Counted from the first letter of the stretch, positions 43,976-54,079 are shown. The stretch is DNA of 64,000 nt from Sulfitobacter sp. DSM 110093 (GCF_022788715.1 NZ_CP085167.1:3159501-3223500); one strand, 5' to 3'. The notes: generated from the sequence alone by a model not told the origin. A program made the numbers and translations.

Positions 43976-44944
43976 TTAACGCAGTGTATCCGCAAGCCAG
44001 TTTTCCAGCAAGAAATGCGCGATGGCTCCGCGCCGGGCGGGCATCAGGCGCGGATGGCTGCCGGCAAAAACGTCCATCATCTCTTCTCGGGTAACCCAAA
44101 GCGCGTCTTCGATCTCAACCGGGTCGATGGTCAGCTCACGGCTGAGAGCTTCGCCAGCGCAGCCCAGCATCAACGACGCCGGGAAAGGCCACGGCTGGCT
44201 TGAAAGGTAATCCACCGCGCCGACCTGTACGCCCGCTTCTTCAAAAACCTCACGGCGTACGGCAGCCTCAACCGTCTCGCCTGGTTCAACAAAGCCCGCA
44301 AGCAGTGAATACATCCCTTCGGGCCAGCCGGGGGAGCGGCCCATAAGAACGGAATTTCCATGCGTGATCAGCATGATAACCACCGGGTCAGTGCGCGGGA
44401 AATGCGCGGCACCGCAATTTGGGCAGACCCGCTGCCAACCGCCCTGCGCCAGATCGGTCGCGCAGCCGCAGCGCGCGCAATGGCGGTGGGTTTCGTGCCA
44501 GCCGAGGATCGCCTTGCCGCTGGCAGCCAGTTCGGCATCGCGCGGATCGAGCCATGTCATCACCCTGCGCAACTCGGCGAATGCCATGTCATCGCCCAGC
44601 AGTGGATGGCGCTGCTCGCTGGGGTCGAGGAAGGCACCCAGTTGCGATTGATCCAGATCGGCAGGCTGCCAGTTGGAGAGATCGACCGCAAACCGCGCCG
44701 CTCCGTCCTCGCGGCCCAGCAAGATCGCTGAGCCATCGGCCTCCTTCAACGCCGGGTGGTCCAGAGGCAGCCGCACCAAGGCGGCAGGACGTTCGGGCGC
44801 TATCAAAGGTTTGCCGCGCCAAAAAACGATGGCCCGCGCCGCAGGGTCGGCCCGGAGCTGTTCCAGCGCTTCGGCATTACCGCGCAGCTCGCCCGCACGA
44901 TCCAGCGCTGAGCCTCCAAAAGTTACCGTTTCCGCATGACGCAT
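43976..44944 (-). CDS. nudC: NADH pyrophosphatase NudC
   Basis: 322 residues. An N-terminal domain is followed by a zinc ribbon (CARCGCAT ... CPNCGA, ~165-190) and a Nudix domain with the box GFVEPGETVEAAVRREVFEE (~225), then SQPWPFPASLM, a NudC hallmark. It hydrolyses NADH to NMNH and AMP and can remove NAD caps from RNA. The start after CAGGAGAGCGCC is favoured over one 14 codons upstream. Confidence 0.9.
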   Translation of the reverse strand: MRHAETVTFGGSALDRAGELRGNAEALEQLRADPAARAIVFWRGKPLIAPERPAALVRLPLDHPALKEADGSAILLGREDGAARFAVDLSNWQPADLDQSQLGAFLDPSEQRHPLLGDDMAFAELRRVMTWLDPRDAELAASGKAILGWHETHRHCARCGCATDLAQGGWQRVCPNCGAAHFPRTDPVVIMLITHGNSVLMGRSPGWPEGMYSLLAGFVEPGETVEAAVRREVFEEAGVQVGAVDYLSSQPWPFPASLMLGCAGEALSRELTIDPVEIEDALWVTREEMMDVFAGSHPRLMPARRGAIAHFLLENWLADTLR

Positions 44945-45083
44945 GGCGCTCTCCTGACGCGGGTTTTCCGCTTTGGGCCAAGCCATGCCACAGCGCGCGC
45001 AATCTAGGCAATCCCACCCCCACTTGCCACGAGGTTGTATTGTGCTTACTTAAAAACACTTTAAAGTTGTGTAATTTTAACAA

Positions 45084-46943
45084 GTGATTACTTTTTCGGT
45101 GGACAGACGCTGCTCATATGCTTCAGCCGGTGCAGATCCTCCTGTAGGAACCACCCCGGCTGAAGCACGTCTACGCATTCTCGCCACCACCGATTTACAC
45201 ATGCAAATCGTTGGGCATGATTATGTCAGTGACCGTTCTGTGGGGCATCATGGGTTGGCGGGCATCGCCACGCTTATTCGCACCGCCCGGCAAGAGGCCG
45301 CAGCACAAGGTGCCGCTTGCGTTTTGCTGGACAACGGTGATCTGCTGCAGGGCAATGCGATGGGTGACCAACTGGCGCAGATGGCCGTATCCCCCGCACA
45401 CCCCGTCATCGCCTGTTTGAATCACTTGCGGTATGACGCCATTGGCCTGGGCAATCATGACCTCGACCATGGGCTGCCGTATCTCCGCACAGTTGCGGGC
45501 GCGCTTGACATGCCGCTGGTATCGACCAACCTGCATCTGACCGAACCCGGCCCATTGCGTCACTGGGCCATCGCCACTTGCCCCCTGCCGATGGCAGATC
45601 ACCCTACGGCTCCAACGCTACAGATTGGCCTGCTTTCCGTGCTGCCAACCAAGACGGAAATTTGGAACCGTGATGTTTTGGAAGGCCAAGCCAAAATCAC
45701 CTGCGCGCTGGAAAGCCTTCGGTCCGCGGTGCCAAAATTGCGGGCAGCGGGGGCTGATCTGATCGTCCTGCTGGCCCATATGGGCATCGCACATAAAGAC
45801 GAGGCCAAAGTCGAAGAAGACATCTGCGCCTTGGCTCAGGTCGACGGGATCGACGCGGTCATCACCGGCCACACGCACCGCCGGTTTCCCGGGCCGGATC
45901 ATTCCGAAGGCAGCGGTGTGGACGCACAGGCCGGGACGCTTTCACTGAAACCCGCTGCAATGCCGGGCTTTGGCGGGTCTGATCTGGCTGTTCTTGATCT
46001 TGCACTTAACCGTGATGCGCAGGGTCGATGGAGCGTATTGAGCCACGAAAGCCGCCTGCGCTGTAACACCGTCAACACCCTAGCCGACCCCGTTGTGCTG
46101 AGTGCCGCACGGCCAAACCACATCGCCATCCGCGCGCAATTGGAAGAAGTCGTCGGCCATACCGACATTGCGCTGCACAACTTCTTTGCGCTTGCCATGC
46201 CCACCGCCATTGACGCACTGACCGCCCGCGCGCAGGCCAAGGTGATACGCGAAGGGGTCGCTGGTACGCCCGACAGCGATCTTCCCATCCTCGTCGCAAC
46301 AGCCGCCCATACGGCAGGGGGGCGTGCTGGGCCGGGACATTTTTTACATATCCCGCCCGGACCGGTACAGCGCCGCCATATCTCCGGACTTGTCCCCTAT
46401 CGCAACGAAGTCTGGGCGCTGCGCGTCACGGGTGCTGATCTTCGTCAGTGGTTGGAGACTGCGGCAGAGGTTTTTGCCCCGCTGGGGACCGTCGCGGGAC
46501 CGCTGATTGATCCACACCGCCCGCCCTACCACTTTGATACGATTCACGGTGTAACCTATGAGATCAACCTGCGCCGCCCGCGGGGCGACCGCATTACCGC
46601 CCTGTCATGGCAAAGCGTGCCAGTGTCGGCAAAGCAGAGATTTCTATTGGCCACGAACCAGTTTCGCGCAGCCGGAGGGGGGGGATTCGATTGCGCGCCC
46701 AAGGCCACTGTGGTGCTGCGCAATCCAATGCCATTGTCGGAGGCGCTGATCACCACCCTCGCCGATCCAAACGCCGTCCTCTGGCCCGATGCCCCGCCAT
46801 GGCGATTCAGCGCTGTAGGCGCGCAAGCGATCCTACATACCACTCCCGCCGCGCTGCCCTTCATCAAAGAGATCGCGCATCTCTCCCCGAATCCCGGCGG
46901 AACAACGCCCTTAGGTTTTGCAGAGGTACGGCTTCATCTGTGA
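45084..46943 (+). CDS. CpdB-like 2',3'-cyclic nucleotide 2'-phosphodiesterase / 3'-nucleotidase
   Basis: 619 residues. An N-terminal calcineurin-like metallophosphatase domain has ATTDLHMQ, LLDNGDLLQGN, GNHDLDHG and TGHTHRRF. A C-terminal 5'-nucleotidase domain (from about 370) has LVPYRNEVWALRVTGADLRQW and FLLATNQFRAAGGG. E. coli CpdB is periplasmic; here the GTG start gives no clear signal peptide, so either the start is mis-set or the enzyme is cytoplasmic. The start region also lacks a good ribosome site. Confidence 0.85.
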   Translation: MITFSVDRRCSYASAGADPPVGTTPAEARLRILATTDLHMQIVGHDYVSDRSVGHHGLAGIATLIRTARQEAAAQGAACVLLDNGDLLQGNAMGDQLAQMAVSPAHPVIACLNHLRYDAIGLGNHDLDHGLPYLRTVAGALDMPLVSTNLHLTEPGPLRHWAIATCPLPMADHPTAPTLQIGLLSVLPTKTEIWNRDVLEGQAKITCALESLRSAVPKLRAAGADLIVLLAHMGIAHKDEAKVEEDICALAQVDGIDAVITGHTHRRFPGPDHSEGSGVDAQAGTLSLKPAAMPGFGGSDLAVLDLALNRDAQGRWSVLSHESRLRCNTVNTLADPVVLSAARPNHIAIRAQLEEVVGHTDIALHNFFALAMPTAIDALTARAQAKVIREGVAGTPDSDLPILVATAAHTAGGRAGPGHFLHIPPGPVQRRHISGLVPYRNEVWALRVTGADLRQWLETAAEVFAPLGTVAGPLIDPHRPPYHFDTIHGVTYEINLRRPRGDRITALSWQSVPVSAKQRFLLATNQFRAAGGGGFDCAPKATVVLRNPMPLSEALITTLADPNAVLWPDAPPWRFSAVGAQAILHTTPAALPFIKEIAHLSPNPGGTTPLGFAEVRLHL

Positions 46944-46978
46944 GGCTTGCACTTTGGTCCTCTCCCTCCTATATGGGC

Positions 46979-47078
46979 ATTGAGAGGTTGGTGCGGGCAG
47001 GCGCCTCGCCAACCCGGTCAGATCCGGAAGGAAGCAGCCGTAACGAGCCCCGCTTGGGTCGTTATCAGCCTCTCACCC
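46979..47078 (+). ncRNA. ffs: Signal recognition particle RNA (4.5S type)
   Basis: The diagnostic SRP domain IV loop is present (GGTCAGATCCGGAAGGAAGC, 47,016-47,035) followed by AGCCGTAACGA. Flanking halves TGAGAGG (46,981) and CCTCTCA (47,070) close the rod. The ends are approximate. The RNA binds Ffh to target membrane proteins. Location near dnaX-ybaB-recR is a recurring arrangement. Confidence 0.92.
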
Positions 47079-47264
47079 AAGCACTATTGTGCAGCAATGG
47101 TGCGAGCCCCGGCAGACGCTTCGCAGAAACGATGAGAGGGGCAAACAGCCAAACTGCCGCCACTCAGAACGATGTCCCAGTTCGCCACATTAAAGCGCTC
47201 GCCGCTTTTGCTGGCCATGCCGCACCTCGATAACCCTATTGGGACGGGCTCCCCCCTTACCCCA

Positions 47265-48098
47265 TCACAACCGATCCGCCTTAAACGTATCACACTGCGC
47301 CATCTCGCCGCTTTCATAGCCGCGCTCGAACCAACGCGCGCGTTGCTCTGATGTGCCATGGGTAAAGGTATGCGGCTGCGGCACTTGACCGGCCTGACGC
47401 TGCAAGTGATCATCGCCGATCATCCGCGCTGCGTTCAATGCCTCTTGCAGATCGCCTTTTTCCATCAACCCTTCGACGTTCGACGCCCAGATCCCCGAAA
47501 AACAATCGGCCATCAACTCAAGCCGCACAGTCAACGCATTGGCCTCAACTTCAGAAGATTGTTGACGCATCTGGGCCACTTGCGGGAGAACGCCAATCTC
47601 ATTCTGAACATGGTGCGCAACCTCATGGGCGATCACATAGGCAGCGGCGAAGTCACCCTCGGCCCCAAGCCTCTGATCTAGGGTGCGGAAAAACGCGGTG
47701 TCGAGATAGGCCATCTTGTCCGCCGGGCAGTAGAACGGCCCCGTAGCACCTGACGCCCCGCCACAGGCACTTTGGGTCACATTCTCAAAAACCACCAGCT
47801 TTGGCGGGGTATATGTCTCTCCCAACTGCTCTTGGAACACACGAGCCCAGACCTGTTCGGTGGTGGTTAACACGCGGGCTACGAAATCAACTTGCGGGTC
47901 TTCGCTATCACTCAGCGGGCGGGATTGCTGCACCTGCCCCCCACCTTGACCGTTCAACAGCGGGGTCACGTCAATTCCCGTAAAATAGCCGATTGCCAGC
48001 ACCGCCAAGACGCCGACCAGACCCAGACCGCCTGCCTTGCCCGCCCCACCGCTGCGGCGAATGACATTCTTGCTCCGCCCAATTCCCCGCAAACGCAT
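47265..48098 (-). CDS. Neutral zinc metallopeptidase (YpfJ family)
   Basis: 277 residues. An N-terminal membrane anchor (GLVGVLAVLAIGYFTG, ~30-45) precedes a zinc-peptidase-like domain with GPFYCPADKMAYLDTAFF and HEVAHHVQ (the HExxH site, ~155), then the conserved ELMADCFSGIWA. Members are poorly characterised envelope proteins. It is transcribed away from the dnaX cluster. Confidence 0.87.
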   Translation of the reverse strand: MRLRGIGRSKNVIRRSGGAGKAGGLGLVGVLAVLAIGYFTGIDVTPLLNGQGGGQVQQSRPLSDSEDPQVDFVARVLTTTEQVWARVFQEQLGETYTPPKLVVFENVTQSACGGASGATGPFYCPADKMAYLDTAFFRTLDQRLGAEGDFAAAYVIAHEVAHHVQNEIGVLPQVAQMRQQSSEVEANALTVRLELMADCFSGIWASNVEGLMEKGDLQEALNAARMIGDDHLQRQAGQVPQPHTFTHGTSEQRARWFERGYESGEMAQCDTFKADRL

Positions 48099-48161
48099 TA
48101 ACCGTCCCCCACTATGTCAAAGTTTATTGCCACATGAACGCGCAAAGAGCAGATTGGTTCA

Positions 48162-48524
48162 ATGACTGATAAAAACGATCTCGCTGAGAACCGCACGGAT
48201 TGGGCCGAAGACCGCACGATCCTTGCCAATGAACGCACATTTGCAGGCTGGATGCGCACCGGCATGGCTGCCGTGGCCGTGGCGATTGGTCTGCGTGCCG
48301 TTTTTGGTGAGTTTGAACCTACGTGGGTGGCGAAAGCCGTGGCGTCGGTCTTCATCATAGCCGCCCTCTATGTCTATTGGGCCGCGCAGGCCTCGGCGGC
48401 GAAAACCCAAAAGCGGCTGAGCGACCATCACGCCCACGCCCAGCCCAACAGCCGCATGAAAATCTTGGCCGCGTTCCTTGCTTTTGCCTCAACTGGCGTC
48501 GGCGTGATCCTTTGGATGCTCTGA
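48162..48524 (+). CDS. DUF202 membrane protein (YidH-like)
   Basis: 120 residues with a DUF202 signature: LANERTFAGWMRTGMAAVAV, then two more hydrophobic segments (VASVFIIAALYVYWAA and ILAAFLAFASTGVGVIL). Function is unknown for the family. The gene lies before dnaX on the same strand with a 77-bp gap. Confidence 0.87.
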   Translation: MTDKNDLAENRTDWAEDRTILANERTFAGWMRTGMAAVAVAIGLRAVFGEFEPTWVAKAVASVFIIAALYVYWAAQASAAKTQKRLSDHHAHAQPNSRMKILAAFLAFASTGVGVILWML

Positions 48525-48601
48525 CCCTCCCGCAAGCACGGTAGACGCCACGGCGCTGAGCGCCTAGTTTACGGCCTTGACCGAATCCGATCTGGGGCAC
48601 C

Positions 48602-50356
48602 ATGACAGATACATCCGCCTACCGCGTTCTGGCCCGCAAATACCGGCCCGAAACCTTTGCCGATCTCGTCGGCCAAGACGCCATGGTGCGCACGCTCAAG
48701 AACGCTTTTGCCGCCGACCGGATCGCGCAGGCGTTCGTGATGACGGGCATCCGCGGCACTGGCAAAACGACCACCGCGCGGATCATCGCCAAAGGGATGA
48801 ACTGCATCGGGCCAGACGGCAATGGCGGGCCGACGACTGATCCTTGCGGCGTCTGCGAACATTGCACCGCGATTATGGAAGGCCGCCACGTCGACGTGAT
48901 GGAGATGGACGCCGCCTCGAACACCGGTGTCGCCAACATTCGCGAGATCATCGATTCGGTGCATTACCGCGCGGCCTCGGCCCGTTACAAAGTCTATATT
49001 ATCGACGAAGTGCACATGCTCTCCACCGGTGCGTTCAACGCGCTGCTAAAGACGTTGGAAGAGCCGCCCGAACACGTCAAATTCATCTTCGCCACCACCG
49101 AGATTCGCAAGGTGCCGGTGACGGTGCTGTCGCGCTGCCAGCGCTTTGACCTGCGCCGGATTGAGCCCGAAGTGATGATCGCCCTGCTGCGCAAGATCGC
49201 GACGGCAGAGACTGCCGAGATCACCGACGACGCTCTCGCGCTCATCACCCGCGCTGCCGAAGGCTCGGCTCGCGACGCGACCTCGCTGCTGGATCAGGCC
49301 ATTAGCCACGGCGCGGGCGAAACGGGGGCCGAACAGGTGCGCGCCATGCTGGGGCTGGCAGACCGGGGCCGGGTGCTGGACCTTTTCGACATGGTGCTGC
49401 GTGGCGATGCCGGTGCCGCGCTGACCGAACTTTCGGCGCAATATGCCGACGGGGCCGACCCGATGGCGGTGCTGCGCGATCTGGCCGAGATCACCCATTG
49501 GGTCTCAGTCGTGAAAATCACCCCCGACGCCGCCGAAGACCCCACAATCGCCCCCGAAGAACGCGCCCGCGGCCAACAAATGGCCGAAACCCTGCCGATG
49601 CGGGTGCTGACCCGGCTGTGGCAAATGCTGCTGAAGGCGCTGGACGAAGTCGCCGCCGCCCCCAACGCGATGATGGCCGCCGAAATGGCCGTGATCCGCC
49701 TGACCCATGTGGCCGATCTGCCCTCACCCGAGGAACTGGTGCGCAAACTGCAAAACAGCAGCCCGCCCCCTGCCCCCGCTGGCGGTGGTGGTGGCGGCAA
49801 TGGCGCGGCTCAGGGCAGCACCGGCGCGCAGGCCGTGCACCACGCGCAGCAGCGTATGGCGTCAAACCCCGGACCGCAGGGGCAGACCACCGCCTTGGCG
49901 CAAGACTTGGACGCCGCGCTCGCCCGTTTCCCGACATTTGAACATGTGATCGAGCTGATCCGCGTGAATCGCGATGTGAAACTGCTCGTTGAGGTCGAGA
50001 CCTGCGTCCAGCTTGCGGCTTACCAACCCGGTCGCATCGAATTTGTCCCCACCGACGATGCGCCCCGCGATCTGGCGCAGCGGCTGGGGCAAAAGCTGCA
50101 ACTCTGGACCGGCAACCGCTGGGCGGTGTCGCTGGTCAACGAGGGCGGCGCCGAAACCATCGCGCAGATCCGAGATGCACGCGAACTGGCGCTTAAGAAA
50201 CAGGCCGAAGACCACCCGATGATGCAGGCCGTGCTGGCACAGTTCCCCAAGGCCCGCATCACCGCGATCCGCACCCCCGAAGACATCGCCGCCGCCGCCA
50301 CGGCAGAGGCGCTGCCAGAGGTCGAAGACGAATGGGATCCGTTCGAGGACGGTTGA
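48602..50356 (+). CDS. dnaX: DNA polymerase III subunits gamma and tau
   Basis: 584 residues. An AAA+ clamp-loader core has Walker A GIRGTGKTTTARI (~43), a zinc-binding Cys set around CGVCEHC, Walker B with DEVHMLS, and an SRC sensor (SRCQRFDLRR). A Gly/Pro-rich linker (~385-400) precedes the tau C-terminal region that binds the polymerase. It loads the beta clamp. It heads dnaX-ybaB-recR. The GGTGGTGGTGGCGGC stretch at 49,784-49,798 encodes the poly-Gly linker; no clear frameshift slippery site was identified. Confidence 0.93.
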   Translation: MTDTSAYRVLARKYRPETFADLVGQDAMVRTLKNAFAADRIAQAFVMTGIRGTGKTTTARIIAKGMNCIGPDGNGGPTTDPCGVCEHCTAIMEGRHVDVMEMDAASNTGVANIREIIDSVHYRAASARYKVYIIDEVHMLSTGAFNALLKTLEEPPEHVKFIFATTEIRKVPVTVLSRCQRFDLRRIEPEVMIALLRKIATAETAEITDDALALITRAAEGSARDATSLLDQAISHGAGETGAEQVRAMLGLADRGRVLDLFDMVLRGDAGAALTELSAQYADGADPMAVLRDLAEITHWVSVVKITPDAAEDPTIAPEERARGQQMAETLPMRVLTRLWQMLLKALDEVAAAPNAMMAAEMAVIRLTHVADLPSPEELVRKLQNSSPPPAPAGGGGGGNGAAQGSTGAQAVHHAQQRMASNPGPQGQTTALAQDLDAALARFPTFEHVIELIRVNRDVKLLVEVETCVQLAAYQPGRIEFVPTDDAPRDLAQRLGQKLQLWTGNRWAVSLVNEGGAETIAQIRDARELALKKQAEDHPMMQAVLAQFPKARITAIRTPEDIAAAATAEALPEVEDEWDPFEDG

Positions 50357-50408
50357 TCCACGCCCCCTCACGCCACATATAAATGACAACACAATAAGGA
50401 GACCCCAG

Positions 50409-50753
50409 ATGCTCAAGGGATTAGGCGGCCTCGGCGATATGGCCGGGATGATGAAAAAAGCTCAGGAAATGCAGGGCAAGATGGCCGAACTGCAAGAAGA
50501 GATGCACAACATCACCGTTGAAGGTGAATCAGGTGCGGGCCTCGTTAAGGCGACATGCTCCGCCAAGGGCGAGTTGAAGGGGCTCGATATCGACCCGTCG
50601 ATCTTTAACAAAGACGAAAAAGAAGTGGTCGAAGACCTGATCCTCGCCGCCATCAAAGACGCGCAGAGCAAAGCCTCTGAACGTGCGCAGGCTGAGATGA
50701 GCAAGCTGACCGAAGGCATGGGCCTGCCCGCAGGTATGAAACTGCCCTTCTAA
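50409..50753 (+). CDS. YbaB/EbfC nucleoid-associated protein
   Basis: 114 residues, short and helical with Met-rich N-terminus (MAGMMKKAQEMQGKMAELQ) and the conserved VEGESGAGLVKATCSAKGEL hairpin, ending GLPAGMKLPF. It binds DNA as a dimer. The AAGGAG site upstream and the dnaX-recR setting are typical for the family. Confidence 0.93.
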   Translation: MLKGLGGLGDMAGMMKKAQEMQGKMAELQEEMHNITVEGESGAGLVKATCSAKGELKGLDIDPSIFNKDEKEVVEDLILAAIKDAQSKASERAQAEMSKLTEGMGLPAGMKLPF

Positions 50754-50801
50754 ACGGATGGGGCGGAAACGCCCCTCCCCCTTCCCCCACAGGTGCCATT
50801 C

Positions 50802-51395
50802 TTGAGCTCTACCCGCGACATTGACGCCCTGATTGAGCTGATGGCGAAACTGCCCGGGCTTGGCCCCCGCTCGGCTCGGCGCGCGGTGCTGCATCTGATC
50901 CGCAAACGCGCGCTGTTGCTGACGCCTCTGTCCGACCTGATGCAGACCGTCGCCGCCACGGCGCGGGAATGTCTGAACTGCGGCAACGTGGGCACCGCTG
51001 ATATCTGTGACATCTGCACCTCTGAAAAACGCGCGAATGGCGAGCTTTGCGTGGTCGAAGACGTGGCCGATCTCTGGGCGATGGAACGCTCTGGCGTGTT
51101 CAAGGGCCGCTATCATGTGCTGGGCGGCACGCTTTCAGCGCTGGATGCCATCGGCCCGCAAGAATTGCGCATTCCGCGCTTGGTGGACCGGATCGATACA
51201 GAAAGCGTGACAGAGGTGATCCTCGCGCTCAACGCCACTATCGACGGCCAAACCACAGCGCATTACATCGCGGATCAGTTGGAGGGCCGGGTGCGGCTCA
51301 CGTCGCTCGCGCAGGGCGTACCGATTGGTGGGGAGTTGGATTACCTCGACGATGGGACGATCACGGCCGCGATGCAGGCGCGTAAATCAATTTAA
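50802..51395 (+). CDS. recR: Recombination protein RecR
   Basis: About 197 residues. The N-terminal helix-hairpin-helix ([19 protein letters not shown]), the C4 zinc finger ([16 protein letters not shown]) and the Toprim domain ([17 protein letters not shown], then [16 protein letters not shown]) are complete. It acts with RecO/RecF in gap repair. The start is probably TTG 50,802 with an AGG site at 50,791; a GTG at 50,793 is an in-frame alternative. Confidence 0.92.
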   Translation: MSSTRDIDALIELMAKLPGLGPRSARRAVLHLIRKRALLLTPLSDLMQTVAATARECLNCGNVGTADICDICTSEKRANGELCVVEDVADLWAMERSGVFKGRYHVLGGTLSALDAIGPQELRIPRLVDRIDTESVTEVILALNATIDGQTTAHYIADQLEGRVRLTSLAQGVPIGGELDYLDDGTITAAMQARKSI

Positions 51396-51472
51396 TCACC
51401 ACTAGAATCAAAGCGGGCCGCCCGCTCCTCCCAAAGCAGACGACCCTTTTCCGTGGCGACGCAGAGCGTGCT

Positions 51473-52645
51473 TTAGAGCACGATCACATCAAGCGGCGGA
51501 AATCCATTGAACCCAACCGAACTGTAGGAACTTGTGTAGGCTCCGCAAGCGCGAATCATCACTTTATCGCCATCGCGCAGGGCCAAAGGCAGGTGAATGG
51601 GTCGTTTTTCGTAAAGAATGTCAGCCGAATCGCAGGAGGGGCCAGCCAGAACGCAGGGTCCGGTCTCTTCGCCGCCATGCGGTGTGACGATCTGATAGCG
51701 AATCGCTTCGCCCTCAGTTTCGGCCAGACCTGAGAAGCGCCCGATATCCAGATAGACCCAGCGGTGCAGATCATCCGCGGATTTACGGCTCACCAGCATG
51801 ACTTCGGCAGCGATGTGACCGGCCTCGGCCACCAGACCACGGCCCGGCTCCGCCATCACTTGCGGCACGTCGCCAAAGCGGGCTTTGACGGCGCGCATCA
51901 CAGCGGCAGCATAGGCGCGGGGCGCTTCGATGCTTTCGCCGTAGAAGGCTGGGAAGCCGCCGCCGAGGTTCAGCAGTTGCAGGTCATGGCCATCCGCACG
52001 CGCGGCGTGCCACAGCGGCGCGACTTGATCCAACACCGGGTTCCAGAACTCCGCCTTGCGGGTTTGCGAGCCGACGTGGAATGACAGGCCGAAAGGCACA
52101 AGGCCCACGGCAACCGCGTGGTTCAGCAGCGCAGGCAGCGCGGAACCGGCACAGCCGAATTTCCGGCTAAGCGGCCAGTCTGCCATGGAGTTTTCAACGA
52201 TCAAGCGCAGGTAGACCCGCGCGCCCGGTGCATGGGCGGCGATTTTGTCGAGTTCGGCTTCGCTGTCGGCCGCGAACAGGGTCACGCCAGCGGTATGCGC
52301 GAAAGCGATGTCGGAGGCGCGTTTGATGGTGTTGCCGAAGGAGATGTTTTCCGGCTTCGCACCTTGGCTGAGGCAAAGCTCAATCTCGGCACGTGATGCT
52401 GCGTCAAAGCCAGAGCCCTTTTTGACCAGCAGACGGATGATTTCTGGCGCCGGGTTCGCCTTCACCGCGTAGTGGATATGCGCCTCGCCCAGCCCTTTGT
52501 GCAGCGCGTCATATTGCACGGCGACGCGGTCGCGGCTGATCACCAGCGTTGGTTTATCAAAGCTGTTGGCAGCGATATAGGCGGCAGCCGGATCGGCGAA
52601 TGCAGTGGATGCGGTGCGCAGGGCACCGGGTACTGTAGCGTTCAT
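51473..52645 (-). CDS. Ornithine/lysine-type decarboxylase (PLP, fold III)
   Basis: 390 residues. The N-terminal barrel has YAVKANP with the PLP lysine (~62), HVGSQ (~190) and MAEPGRGLV. The C-terminal beta domain has the GPSCDSAD loop with catalytic Cys. These are typical of bacterial ornithine or lysine decarboxylases that supply putrescine or cadaverine. GGAG lies 7 nt ahead of ATG 52,645. Substrate preference cannot be fixed from motifs. Confidence 0.88.
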   Translation of the reverse strand: MNATVPGALRTASTAFADPAAAYIAANSFDKPTLVISRDRVAVQYDALHKGLGEAHIHYAVKANPAPEIIRLLVKKGSGFDAASRAEIELCLSQGAKPENISFGNTIKRASDIAFAHTAGVTLFAADSEAELDKIAAHAPGARVYLRLIVENSMADWPLSRKFGCAGSALPALLNHAVAVGLVPFGLSFHVGSQTRKAEFWNPVLDQVAPLWHAARADGHDLQLLNLGGGFPAFYGESIEAPRAYAAAVMRAVKARFGDVPQVMAEPGRGLVAEAGHIAAEVMLVSRKSADDLHRWVYLDIGRFSGLAETEGEAIRYQIVTPHGGEETGPCVLAGPSCDSADILYEKRPIHLPLALRDGDKVMIRACGAYTSSYSSVGFNGFPPLDVIVL

Positions 52646-52837
52646 GGTCATCTCCAAAGAGCAGGTGGGGCTGGTTCCCCGCGTGTCGTTTCAAGAGACG
52701 TTACCGTCGCTACATAAACGCGGGTCAGTCAGAGTAGGAACTGACCGGCCAGAGGCGCGTGCGTTGGCGTCTGTAATGCGCCACATACGCCGTTTTGGGA
52801 TTCGTACAAGGGGTAAAATTACCCCTGATGCAGATTG

Positions 52838-53980
52838 TTAGTTTTGCTCGTCTTCCCAGTTACTGCCGATTGGGTCACGGTCTCTTTTTCGTTCTTCTTT
52901 GATCATATCTTTAGTTTCCTTTTCCTCCTCACGGTCGGCACTCTCGGGATCGCTTTCAGCGGCTTCGGTTTCGGCCAAGGCCAGCACAAACCACATCGGG
53001 AAGTGATCCGAGCCGATCTTATCAAGCCGGTCCATTTCCAGCAGACGAAACTGCGGATCATGGAACAGGTGATCCAACGGCCAGCGCATCCAAGGCATCG
53101 TTGCGCTAAAGGTATTGTACATGCCGCGCCCCACGCGTGGATCCAAAAGGCCCGAAAGCCGCTGGAATCGGCGCGTCGTCGTGGACCACGCCACGTCATT
53201 CAGATCGCCTGTCACCACGGCAGGCAGCGAGTCTTTCTCAGCTTCGATACCGACCATCGCAATCTCGCTGTCGCGGCCCTTTGTGTCATGCTCAATCACT
53301 GGCGGCTCGGGGTGCACAACATAGAGGCGGAAATCTTCTCCCACAGGCAAATGCACCCGGGCGCGGATCGACGGCACCTCACGCGTTACCAATTCACGGA
53401 CCTCCACCTCAGACAGCGGCAGCTTAGACATGACACACAGCCCATAGCCATTATCGAGCGGTGCATCGATGCGCTGGTCATAATTCTTACCCAGCCCGTC
53501 GTCTAAGGCGTCAATCCAATCCTGATCTACTTCGATGGCCATGAAGATATCCGGCACGCGTGCCTCAACAAGGGCAATAAGTTTGCCATAGTCGCGGTTA
53601 GATTTCTTGACGTTCGCAGCGACCAGACTGAACTGTCGGTCCGTCTCTCTGCGCAATTCCGGTGACGCAGCCAACGATTGCTTGTGCCAAATCGGGGTGA
53701 ATTTGATGATATATAGGGACTGAAGCGCAGCCACGCCCAGCATCAGCGCGATACCCACAATGCCGGAGGGGGTCGTCGCGCCCTGTGTTAGTGCAATAGC
53801 TGCAGCCAGCAGCAATGCGAAACCTAGAAATTGCTCGCGGGGAAATGCCAGCCCTCGGATCGCACCGAACGGCAGCTTGCTCAGGGGCAGAAGACTGCAC
53901 AGGATCAGCAACGCCGCCAACCCCCAAATTGCCCAATCCAATGCCGTTTCCAAACTCATCCCCCAGCGCGATGCGCCCAT
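52838..53980 (-). CDS. Endonuclease/exonuclease/phosphatase-family membrane protein
   Basis: 380 residues. Three N-terminal hydrophobic segments (within residues 10-90) anchor it, and the EEP domain (about 110-340) follows, with an EVDQDW metal-binding Glu, GDLNDVAWS and the final SDHFPMWF catalytic His. An acidic, charged tail ends the protein. The family hydrolyses phosphodiesters; the periplasm-facing domain might degrade nucleic acids or lipids. ATG 53,959 is a plausible shorter start. Confidence 0.83.
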   Translation of the reverse strand: MGASRWGMSLETALDWAIWGLAALLILCSLLPLSKLPFGAIRGLAFPREQFLGFALLLAAAIALTQGATTPSGIVGIALMLGVAALQSLYIIKFTPIWHKQSLAASPELRRETDRQFSLVAANVKKSNRDYGKLIALVEARVPDIFMAIEVDQDWIDALDDGLGKNYDQRIDAPLDNGYGLCVMSKLPLSEVEVRELVTREVPSIRARVHLPVGEDFRLYVVHPEPPVIEHDTKGRDSEIAMVGIEAEKDSLPAVVTGDLNDVAWSTTTRRFQRLSGLLDPRVGRGMYNTFSATMPWMRWPLDHLFHDPQFRLLEMDRLDKIGSDHFPMWFVLALAETEAAESDPESADREEEKETKDMIKEERKRDRDPIGSNWEDEQN

Positions 53981-53993
53981 ATTTTAAATACAA

Positions 53994-54024
53994 AACAGGG
54001 CGTCGGAGAAACCGACGCCCTGTT
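53994..54024 (-). terminator. Terminator of the trcR gene
   Basis: A perfect 13-bp stem (AACAGGGCGTCGG / CCGACGCCCTGTT) with a 5-nt loop, followed leftward by TTGTATTT. It sits just ahead of the EEP gene start. Confidence 0.8.
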
Positions 54025-54079
54025 ACTTTAACACATCCTTGTGGCGAAAGTTCCTTCCGCCACACCGCCCTGAGGGGGC

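Noticed and set aside
47084..47413. Minus-strand frame overlapping the peptidase 3' end
   Set aside because: A shadow of the YpfJ-family gene in another frame.
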